A stretch of DNA of 64,000 bases from assembly GCA_026413225.1 (NCBI GenBank), contig CM048560.1, positions 15,022,001 through 15,086,000 on the forward strand, in the 5' to 3' direction. The notes under the pieces are model-generated. The model was not told where the DNA came from, did no database searches, and saw only the letters and a program-made list of their open reading frames with translations. The translations under genes were made by a program, and so were the position numbers. The DNA comes from Otis tarda (Eukaryota; Chordata; Aves; Otidiformes; Otididae). Shown one piece after another: positions 52,520-61,825 of the stretch (position 1 is the first letter of the stretch; each line of letters starts with the position of its first letter).

Positions 52520-52541
52520 TTTTTTTTTTTTTTTTTTTTTT
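52520..52541. repeat. Poly-T tract, 22 bp
   Basis: A run of 22 T preceded by a TCTCTCTCTC tract. Simple sequence. Confidence 0.9.
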
Positions 52542-53089
52542 GGTTCAATTACACTTAAAAAATCCAGGATGCGCTGGATGTCAGCAGAGAGAGATGCTGC
52601 TGCTTAAAGTTTGACTAATGCTATCACAGATTCTCTAAGAAAAAAAAAGTTAGGATTCAACATTTTCAACTTTTTTACCAAAACAGCACCTCAAAAGAAG
52701 CTCACTTCTGTGAGAGACTAATTTTATTTCCTATATTCTTCTGAATGAAATGAAAATGAAATGAAAAACAAGTTTGTTTGTTAATAATACAATGTCACTT
52801 ATTCTTACCTAAAGCCAGTCCTATACTTTTGGGGGCTCTAGTGCTATCAGCTTTCTTCTATCCATCCTTTCCTTCCCACTTGCACTTCTGCTCATGCGTG
52901 TGAAGGCTGAATGACCCTTTTCCCTCACTGAGTTATTGTAAATATGTGAAATAAAAAAATACACATAAGGGATGACCAAAAGCATGCAATACTAGGGGGG
53001 GATTTTCTTTTAATTTCTACAGATTTTGGAACAGACCCTAAGAAAAGAGTCAGGCCATTTATAAATTTCCTTGCAGACACTGCACATGA

Positions 53090-53500
53090 AATTATGAAGC
53101 CATTTCTGTAAAGCGGCTCATTAATTTAAAAGGGTGGCTGATCCCTGAAGGGAAGACCCACTTCAACAGGGAGGTTCTGATGTCACATCGGGATTTCATT
53201 AGCGTACCAGCTAGAAAAGATGCTAAAATAAAATGTAAATAACTAACTAATTATGCATGCAGTACAAAATGGAGCGCCTCCAAAGTAATTAGAAATGTCC
53301 ATACATGGCAGTCGGAACTGTAAGCTGAGCACAGAGGGCTCGTGCTCTCCAGCTACGACAACGCGGTGATCACGGAGAGTGTCTGGGCTGCGACGGGGCA
53401 AAAAGAGACGGCATTTCCTAAGTGTGCTGCCTTCAACTAAATTTAAATTAATAAAATTACAGGGGACTGAACCATTGCCAAACCGAGACATTCTGGGTTC
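53090..53500. promoter_or_regulatory. Candidate conserved noncoding block, about 400 bp
   Basis: Repeat-free. It begins with GGCTCATTAATTTAAAAGG and continues with GATTTCATTAGCGTACCAGC, AACTAACTAATTATGCATGC and CCAAAGTAATTAG. A CpG-containing centre follows (ACAACGCGGTGATCACGG), and the block ends with AAATTTAAATTAATAAAATTAC. The mixture of homeodomain cores and retained CpGs fits a regulatory element. Evidence is texture only. Confidence 0.28.
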
Positions 53501-54349
53501 ATCCTTGTCTGTTGGAGACCCATGTTAAGGAAAGCTGAAGTCTTACATTAGCAGAGAGATAAAACTGGATTGTTTTTAACAGAGCTGAACCTCAGTAAAG
53601 ACAAATATAGTTCTATAAATTGCCAGTGAAAACGGTGGGAGCTACGAGAGAGGATGAATATAGTGACAAGTCAGGAACTAAGATGTTTCCTCTTCCCTTC
53701 ACCAATTAAAATTTTCTTTTATTTTTGTGTCGTTATTCTACCTGTAAAACCAAAGGATTCAACGTAAATGCTTCATTATTTTTTTAGAACTCCTTGTTAG
53801 ACCTTTTTAGTCCTTGGCACAAAGAGATGTCATCTTGAAATTATTTTCCTTCTAATGAAAGTACCATCTTTGCTAGCAGATGTAGGAAACTTTCTTTGTA
53901 GAGAAGACAATTATGCAGAATGGCACAAATTTTGCTGTCATTTGTAATCCTAAAACTCCCGTGGAGCTATTGAAGCTACATGGGCATTTCAGAGGAGAAT
54001 CTATTTTAACTCTTAGACATTCTCCACTTTTTTTACAGCAAGAGCTGTCACTTCCCACTCAATTCTTCTGCTAAGACATCACTTCTCCTCTGCTGCAATC
54101 TGAACAGAGTGTCATTCCGTCACAGCAATGTGATGCTCGGTACCGGGCCAGAGGTTTTGTGCCTTAAGTTGGGTCAACCTGTAGGAGCATTATTAGCAGC
54201 CAGCATAAACACCAGGCAAGGCTCCTCAGTCTTGTCATTTCCCTTCTCAAGCCTCCCCTCCATTTTGAGTTAGAAATTGGTACACTCGAGAAAAACATTT
54301 CATGTCTCTCATTCTTGGCTGGGTGTTGTGGCTACTACTGCTACAGACC

Positions 54350-54367
54350 TTTTTTTTTTTTTTTTTT
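54350..54367. repeat. Poly-T tract, 18 bp
   Basis: A run of 18 T after CTACAGACC. Simple sequence. Confidence 0.9.
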
Positions 54368-57189
54368 GGTCATATTATAGTAGAACAAGAAACACCCCTC
54401 AGTTTTATGGTTTTTCATGGTTCATACTATTGGCACCTAAGTCACAGTGTTTCATCCTGTAAATCAACTTCCTGTGTTTCATGCAAACATCTATCTTCTT
54501 GTTGCCTTTGTCATATCTGTTCATAACTTCTTCTACTCCTCCCAGCATCTACCTGAACATGCTCCTATCTAGGCAAGTCAGATTCCTCCTCCTTTCTTCC
54601 TTTCAGAGTTATTTAAAGCCTTACGTGTTACAAGAGGCATTCCAGCTCAACCAGCAACAATTTTACATGTTTGTATAATTCCTTGTATGCCACAGGTCTC
54701 TTCTGTTTAATCCGTACTGGATTAGAAACCCCTGACCACCACCTCCCTGGGGCTGGTCTATATTTTACCTCTCTTGTGCCTTCAGATGGAAAGCAGAGCC
54801 CAGCGACACGCCAAACTGAAGTCCTGCTCCAAAACGGCACTGGGTCCAGTTACCCCCTGCAAAAGGAAAGCAGTCAACATCACACTTGTCATAGTAACCT
54901 ACAGTTGGGAACAGATACTAGATAAAGCGTGAGCTGCTTTTACTCCGTGGTCTCAACGTATTTCTCAAGTCAGGTTTCGGATGTACGCTTCTAAAGAAAG
55001 CACCGCTGTTCCCCTGCTCTTCCTTCAGGCCAGTAAAGTCTGCTCCATTAATAACAAAGGTTAAAAGACAAACAAATGTGAGGCAAATAAATATACTTTC
55101 CCAAATGAGGAAAGAGCTGATGGTCTGGAAGAAGAGTGCCTCACAGTAAAAAGGTCCCAAGATTATCACGGGCTTAGTTGCAATTTCTGCGCAGTTTTTT
55201 TTAAATCATGATGTTTGTTTACCTTGGATGTTTGGGTTTCTGACACAGGGCCGATGTTTTACGGGAGAGATCGTGCTCATCAGGACAAGTGGCACAGGAG
55301 CAACGCAAGGATGGAGATGGCATCTGTCCGGAAGGCGCGGACCCCACAACACGGGGGCCAAGGAGGGCTCACCTCGCACCGAGCCCCAGCCTCGCCAGTA
55401 ACGTATGTCACACACATAGCATGTGGTGGTTGCCACGGGAACCACCTCTATTTTCCCAGGCAGAGTACCCAGATGTGTGCAACCCACTACCTTGCTCATC
55501 ACAAATCATCGCTTTCTCACAGGTTCAGTAACCTAGGCAGGCTCCTCTCCAGAAGTTGTTTGAAGTGTTATTAAATAAGCTATTTTGGAGGGTATTGTAA
55601 TTCCACCTGCGCCAAGAAAGGCAGGGGTCTGGCCAGAGAGAAGAGAGGAGCAAAGGGGCTGGAGGCAGGGTGTGCCAGGGGTAAAGGCCGTTGGGCGCCC
55701 CGTCCCTCAGAGCTCCTGCACAGCCAGGGAAATAAAGGGGAGCAGTTAAAGAAAGGATGTCCTGTGTAGAAAAATGTATCGTGGAAATACAACTGCAGCT
55801 TAAATACATTCTGAATACTGTGAATTGATTGATCAATTAGAGCAGGTTTCACTGGAGCCACTATTGGTCCTTAAAACCCATAGGGTTTTGTTAAATAGTA
55901 CGCAATTTTAAAAACCATCTGCAAGTTTAAAAACATACCTAGGTTCAAGTTGAGAATTTAGAACAGGGCATGAACAAGGTGGGTTTATTTTGCTATGATT
56001 ATTAAATAAAAATAAATGCTCTTTTCAAAGTTTTGGAAGTGGAAAAAAAAAAACAGTTTAGTAATGCAGTTGTATGCTGTATACCCTTTCAGAATTACAA
56101 AAAAAAAAAGTTATAAATTCTTTGTACATAGAATTTAGTTACCAAAATAAAATAAATCAGTGCATTCACAGTCAATTACATCTTCGCTAGTAAACTCTCC
56201 AGAAATAAACACACAATTATTAAACTAGAAATCTTCTACTCTGTTGAAGTCCAGGGATGAACACCGGATTCTGAAAGGACAACAGATCCAAAGGGTAAAA
56301 CACACTCAAATTTCTCTGGGAAGCATTTGCTGCGTGAGCAGAGCATTTACAACTCTCTCTGTGCAGTCTTAACATTTTTTTTCTTTTTTTAGAAAATAAA
56401 GAAGGAGAGCGAGCTGCTTCTGGTTTACATGCTACAAGACGGGATTTGCAACATGCCATATTTTGTGTAGTCTAGCAAGCTACTACTGGTTCAGGGAGCA
56501 TACTATTTGCAACTGTTTTCCTGGATAATAACACCACGTGCAAGTGTTTTATACCCAAGTGATATAGAAGGTTTCTAATCCAAATGTATAAATACTCAAA
56601 TAACCTTATGCTAAAGCAGGTAAGAAATGCTAGAGGGAAAACAAGTAACAAGAAATCATGTTTGGGGAAGAAAAAATAAGGAGAAGTGTGAGAGAAGATG
56701 CTGCTGCTGTTTTTCTAATGCAGTGAGGTGGTTTGTGAGGAGATTTACATTCCTGGAAGATAATGTTAAATTATAACCATACTTTTTTACCCATTCAAAC
56801 CATTAGCAAGACGATTTAAGCTGTCTCCTACTGAGGACTTGATCTGGGAGTAGGAATACACAGGAACGAAGAAGGTGCTTCACTGCCTGCTATATTCTGG
56901 AAGTATTACTTAAATTACATTCAAGTCATCAGATAATTATGAACTTTCTTTTCCTTTATATTTATATGGAATATTTATTGAATTGCACAGTGTGCTTTTA
57001 CAATAAAGTGCTTTTTACATCGGTTTCTTTGTTCATCCAAAATAAAACTGACAGTTATCCTTTTATAAGCTATTCTGAGAACATTTTCTCTTCTTTGAAA
57101 CTGATTGATGCACTACTTTAAATGTTCCTGCAAATATCGTTTCAATTCAAGTTTCTGCATAATGTAATAAGAAGATAAAAGAATTCTAT

Positions 57190-57440
57190 ACTTCAACAAG
57201 AGACATTACAAAGCAACTAGAGACATTATCAAGGGCATTAACAAGCTCCTAATAGCAATAAAACCTTTTAACTGTCTGATGTAGAACATGCTCCCACCAA
57301 ACCACCACATATTATGGTAATTGGCTCCAATTTCTGAAGCTTTCATTGTAAAGTTACGAAGAGTTAGGTAAAGCTGAAAAGTGAACCTGGAATCTGCAGC
57401 TTAGTTGCTTATCTGTCTTTTATTATCGTTATTATGGTGT
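57190..57440. promoter_or_regulatory. Candidate regulatory block, HOX/RUNX-like motifs
   Basis: Includes GCAATAAAACC (HOX/CDX-like), AAACCACCACATATTATGG (RUNX-like), GGTAATTGGCTCC (homeodomain plus a TTGGC half site) and TTATTATCGTTATTATGG. The segment is repeat-free. Inference from motifs only. Confidence 0.22.
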
Positions 57441-58429
57441 TTTCTTTATAATGTACAGAATCAGCATGAGTCCCAGCTGCAGCAGTAGCAGCATTTTACA
57501 TTCCCCTCTAAGGCTGCTGATTCCCATGTTACTCTTGTTTCTCAATGCTTAAAAATACGTGGTTTTAGTCCTTCCAACAGCTTATATTACAATGTGTCAA
57601 TTAGTCATATTTCAGCCACTTCTGATGTTTATTCACTGGAACACTGGAAGTTTAGAAAATGAACTACAACTTAACTTCAAGGCTCTAATTTACCTTAGGA
57701 AAGAACATGGGGTATGTTGCTTAATTTTCTTTTTCAGGTTCCTCTCTCAAAAACATAAAACTCAACCTTTATGCAGAGTCCCATGAAAACAGCTACAAAA
57801 TTCAGTAAACTATAAAAATGAAACCAGAATCTGCAGCAGAGAAGTGGAGAAGTGACACGAGGCTCTCTGGTGATTAACCTGCAGCGTAAAGCCATATGTC
57901 CTGCTGACACGTCCGTCACACCGCGTCGTTCTTCACAGGCTGGCAACCTGTTCACTTGAGAAGGGCAATCCTATTGGTATCTAGAATCGTGCTCTGAAAA
58001 AGAAGCTGTCATTTCATGTCTCTGGAATGATCCTGACTTAATAGACAAGCCGCCAAGAAACAAACTACAGCAAAAGAAACTCCAAAGGGGAAAACAAAAC
58101 CAACTGAAACAAAAAAAAAAAAAACCAACCCTGTAACGTTTCCAGCCCAAAGCCTGGTGTTCAGACACCACAAAACCTGTCACGCTTCATCTGCGTTAAA
58201 ATGATCGGCTTTGGGGACGTATGTGCAAGGTTTACAGAAGAAACGCACACTGGAAACACTGACCAGCATAACTGGACTACACAGGTCTCTCTCAGAAGAG
58301 GGAGGGACCACCTCATTTCTGAAGTTCTGGTTGATGGTGTGAAAGAGGATCACTTGGACTTCACCGAGATGATAAAGCACAGCATGCCATTTCTATCTAC
58401 TCTGGAAAAGTAGTTCCACTATTTCCTGT

Positions 58430-58560
58430 AACATTTAGCGGCACAATCCTTTCATTACAGTGTAAATTAAAGTAATCCTTTATTATTGCCATTATCAAAG
58501 GCTACTTTAATTAGACTCACTTAAAGGTTTGTTAAGGTTTTTGACAACAGAGCACACAAT
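58430..58560. promoter_or_regulatory. Candidate regulatory block with TCF/LEF and homeodomain motifs
   Basis: ATCAAAGG at 58494-58501 matches the TCF/LEF optimum. It is followed within a few bases by CTTTAATTAG (homeodomain) and flanked by CATTACAGTGTAAATTAAAG and CTTTATTATTGCC. The high density of developmental-type cores in about 100 bp, with no repeats, makes it one of the better enhancer candidates in the window. Confidence 0.3.
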
Positions 58561-59474
58561 TACTACATAGTTACACACATGCTTTCAGCATGGTTACTAA
58601 CAAACCTGAAGCCTACTCAGAACTCAAACAAAACCAGCACAGACCAGCTCCGTGCCTGTGCTCTTCCCACTGCACCTTTTGTAAAAGTTTCGTGGATAAT
58701 AAAAAAGACTTGAAGAGCAACAGAAAGAGAATAAACCTGCAATAACACCAATTATGTAGGTGAAACATTTTATCAAAACATTGTAACTACCATGACTTCA
58801 CTTTCACAAGACATGAAATGGAGTTCTTGCTTGACATCAGGTTTTCTTTATAAATTCCGCCGAAATCTGTACAGCCTTGCCTTTAGCTTACTCCAGTCTG
58901 CTGTATCTCTGGTGTGACTCATTAACTATTACAAGTGGGACATTAGCCTTCTGAAAACAAAACCGGCACCGCCCCCCATGCCACGTTATCTTACACATTC
59001 CTGCGGTGAATCAAAGCCACTGCTAACGTCAGTCTCTGTTGCGGACCAACCTTTTGAATGGCGGCATTGCTAACAGCGTTTTGGGGGCATTTCAGAAGAA
59101 TTTAATTGTGAAAGCAGCACATTTTCAAGCCATTGTTTTATAGGAAATAAGCAGAAAGAAGCCAACAATCCTAGAGCATGGGAAGGGGAATAATCAGGCA
59201 GGACAATATTGTCTTCAGTATGCAGTCAGGATAAAAATCTCACTGCTGTAAGAAAGGGAGGCACATTGGTTGTCCCCTGCGACACGTTCCCGTTGGACGA
59301 TGGCTCAGCCTTCCCAGTAAACCAGCCGGTTTGGGCTGAAAGTTTAAATCGCTGTATTAATGTCATAGAGAAAAGAAGGGGGGAAAAAAAAAAAACCACC
59401 CACCAAAAAACCCACCAAACATCATCCCGAGCGGCACGGGGGATTAACTAAGACCCGCGCCACACTCGCTGGCC

Positions 59475-59503
59475 GGGGGACGTGCGGGGGGGCGGGGGAA
59501 GGG
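59475..59503 (+). other. G-quadruplex-capable tract in the CpG island
   Basis: Four G runs (five, seven, five and three) separated by loops of six, one and two bases on the + strand. It overlaps the GC box. Such tracts are common near transcription starts. Confidence 0.65.
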
Positions 59504-59563
59504 CCCCGCAAGCCGCGGGCGGGCGGCACCGGTACCGGCAGCGGGAGCGCGGCCGCGGTGCAC

Positions 59564-59580
59564 GAGCGCCCCCTAGTGGA
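59564..59580 (-). promoter_or_regulatory. CTCF-type binding motif
   Basis: GAGCGCCCCCTAGTGGA on the + strand is, read on the minus strand, TCCACTAGGGGGCGCTC. This closely matches the vertebrate CTCF core (CCA-C/G-TAG-GGGGCGC). The motif lies in the middle of the CpG island. CTCF sites act as insulators and loop anchors, and orientation matters for looping: this site has its core on the minus strand. Occupancy cannot be judged from sequence. Confidence 0.65.
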
Positions 59581-59668
59581 GCGCGCGGCCAGCTGGTCCC
59601 TAAATCTCCGCTCCGGGCACACGGGCGGCCCCGACCGGTACCGGCCTCTGCGGGCTCCTCGCTTTCAG

Positions 59669-59674
59669 GTGAGC
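59669..59674 (+). other. Strong 5' splice-donor motif (candidate exon 1 end)
   Basis: TTTCAG|GTGAGC: the exon side ends CAG and the intron starts GTGAGC, near-consensus for a vertebrate donor. It sits at the right-hand edge of the CpG island, where a first-exon donor would be expected if transcription starts inside the island and runs rightward. No conserved coding sequence precedes it, so exon 1 would be 5' untranslated or noncoding. Confidence 0.35.
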
Positions 59675-59700
59675 GTGCGGATTTAACATGCAAGCTGCTG

Positions 59701-61350
59701 CCTGTGAAGCGGGAATCCTATTACAAACTTCCTCAATGGTGCCCTTTCTGTGTTTGAAAAGGCACCTGTGACTCCTGGGGTCTAACATGGACCCCGATTG
59801 TAGGCAATGAACCTCTTGTTTAAGGAAGACCCCAGGAGGAGCCCCGAAGTGCCAAGCTTCACGGGGCAGGGATGGGTGAAACGCCCAAATTTAGTCCTAC
59901 CAAAGACTGCGGGGCTCTGCAAGCCTGCACTGTTCTTCCAGTACCCAGGAAAATGAAAGTGGGAAGATCAGACAGTTTCTGGTTACAAAAATCAGTTTGA
60001 TTGTGATTTAGAGAGATCAGTGAAATCAAATAAACCACTGAAAGGGGGATAAAAAGCTCCTCTGTAAATTTCTACTAAATGTCACTTTATTTGAACAAGA
60101 AAGGGAGGAATGAATGTGGGGAAAGCAAATAGTGGGAATAAACTCAGCCCTAACTAACGATTAGTAATCGCCACTTACTTGACATCAAAAGGCAGCAGGA
60201 GAGCCCTGGGGGACAGGGCCCTCGCAGGTACCTCGAGGTACAGAGCTTCGAGGTGCTTCACACTAAACCCCAGGCAGGGGTCATCACGCTCCCGCATGTG
60301 GTGTCCCCGCACGCTCTCTCCTACGTCCTTGTAATCCCCACGACACGGAGGTCTGGACACAGCAAGCGTGGAGGCCAGGAGCTGCCACTCAGTGCCGGGT
60401 GGCCATGCAAGCACAGCGGGCAGCTCAGGAGCTCAGGCCGCCTCCCAGCAACACCTTGGATCTACGTATCTCACAAATAACCTCCCCAGGAGGACACACC
60501 GAACCACCGCACACCATCTTCTCTCCTAATCCTGCCTCTTTTTTACAGATGAAGCTGGATGCTGCTTGCCAGCGCGTAGGCAGATCACTGTGCTAGGACA
60601 GCAAGAGCAGCTTGCGTGCTGTTACGGAGCCGTGGGAATCCGCTGCAGGAGCTGCCTCACCGGCTGAAAACGTGAGGCGAAGCACATCTGCCTAAATCAC
60701 CAGCTCTAGCGCACTGCATGATTCATTCTTGCACCTAGGAAAGGAGTTGCTTTTGCTCATTCACGGAGCTCAGGTGGCACCAGCAGCCTAATTTTACAAC
60801 GCCCTTAACAGCTGTGTTTGCATCTTCCTATACCAAAAGTACTGGTTTAGGAACAAGCTCCACATTTTGCAGAGCATTATTTGAAAGTCTACTATTTCAG
60901 TGCAGTTGCATACTATTTAAGATGCACCCCAGCTTAGACTAACAATTTTTAAAAAATAAGTTGGCAAAATCAATCTTTAAAAAAATAGGGAAAAAATGAG
61001 ACTTACCCTTGCAATCACGACCTGAAGTTAGAAACCTCTCCGTGGTTGCTCCAGTGCTAGGAGAAGCGAGCAGAACTGGGGTGTCCTGAGCAAAAGCACC
61101 TAAACAAGCCCACAGTGCTGTTTTCAGGAATTAGCCAACCAGAACAAATACAAATGGTTAAATATAATCGAAAAAGACTGCGCTGGTCAAAGAGATCCTG
61201 GTCTAGGGAGTTCACAGAAAGTCTGAAACCCAAATGTTTAAGAGCTTCAGCATTAGGGTGTCCACCACTGAATTCGTGAGCAGTATATTTTGACCAATTC
61301 TTCTTTTTTCACCCTTATTTCATAAGCCTGTCAGATAACTCAGCTTAGAA
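59701..61350. other. Flank of the CpG island, possible second exon
   Basis: No protein domain recognised. A good acceptor-like sequence (CTAAT branch-like element, then CTGCCTCTTTTTTACAG, exon side from 60549) could pair with the donor at 59669. The following ATG opens only a 15-codon frame, and the next donor-like sequence (AAC|GTGAGG, 60672) is weak. A minus-strand donor-like CAAGG|GTAAGT is at plus coordinates 61001-61006. These are splice-site look-alikes without supporting coding sequence. Confidence 0.3.
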
Positions 61351-61825
61351 TGGACTATGGGAGCCCATCAAACCTCCAGTGATGGAGACTGCACGCACCC
61401 CCTGGACCCCAGCTGGCACTGCTGGACCACTCTCATGGGTAAAGTCCCTCCTTGTATCAGCCTGGCCATCCCAGGGGTTTCTCGTTCCTCACAGCAGGAC
61501 TTTGCATTTGTCCCTACTGAATCTCACGAGGTACCTAGCAGCCCCTCCTCTATCCTGCCTAGGTCTGTCTGAAGAGCAGCCCAGCCCTTGAGTATATGGA
61601 TTGGCATCCCTCCCCCAGTTTCGTGACACCCACAAATTTTATGAGAGTGCACGCCACCACCTCCCCAGGTCACTGACAGGGATGTCAAACAGACCACACC
61701 CCAGCACAGACCCCTGATACCCCACCTGTGACATGCAGAGTGCCACCCGCCACCCACAGCCCGCTGAGACCCGCCTCCCAACTGGGTTTGTACCCACCTA
61801 GTCACCCACCCGTCCAGGCCTTAGC
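61351..61825 (-). mobile_element. Ancient CR1 reverse-transcriptase fragment
   Basis: Translated on the minus strand with frame changes and stops, this stretch shows the order of motifs of the CR1 ORF2 palm region. First comes VTGGVSG, equivalent to the GVPQG box. Then ACTLIKFVGVTKLGE, equivalent to the CTLSKFADDTKLGG box; the catalytic Asp pair is lost. Then WAALQTDLGRIE, equivalent to the AAIQRDLDRLE helix, and RFSRDKCKVLL, equivalent to the KFNKGKCKVLH strand. Several in-frame stops and at least two frameshifts show it has long been inactive. Boundaries are approximate. It is much older than the copies at 26.2 and 41.9 kb. Confidence 0.75.

Larger units (their letters stand above)
48781..59419. 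other. Noncoding DNA with several enhancer-like blocks
   Basis: No exon recognised. Frames of up to 146 codons (plus, 50.1-50.6 kb) and 131 codons (minus, 51.4-51.8 kb) lie in GC-richer patches and resemble no family. Poly-T tracts occur at 48992-49004, 52520-52541 and 54350-54367, and poly-A near 58111-58125. Repeat-free motif-dense blocks at 49.08-49.56, 50.83-50.91, 53.09-53.50, 57.19-57.44 and 58.43-58.56 kb are listed separately. Confidence 0.65.
59420..59700. promoter_or_regulatory. CpG island, candidate promoter or boundary
   Basis: The only strongly CpG-rich, very GC-rich block of the window, about 250-280 bp, standing out sharply from AT-rich flanks. CpGs are abundant (GCGCGCGG, GCGGCCGCGG, CCGCGGGCGGGCGG), so the block has kept CpGs and is probably unmethylated in the germline. 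It contains a GC box (GGGGGCGGGGG, 59488-59498), a G-quadruplex-capable tract (59475-59503), a CTCF-type motif (59564-59580), two copies of ACCGGTACCGG and a consensus splice donor (CAG|GTGAGC, intron start 59669) on the + strand. No TATA box is seen, as is usual for CpG-island promoters. It could be the promoter and noncoding first exon of a gene or lncRNA reading rightward, or an isolated CTCF boundary element. Confidence 0.7.

Noticed and set aside
58201-58413. 70-codon + strand frame with protein-like composition, antisense to a 66-codon frame
   Set aside because: No family recognised, and both strands are open. The length is well within chance.
61001-61006. Strong minus-strand splice-donor look-alike CAAGG|GTAAGT
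   Set aside because: The adjacent candidate exon has no protein-like frame and no clear acceptor. Left as a note only.
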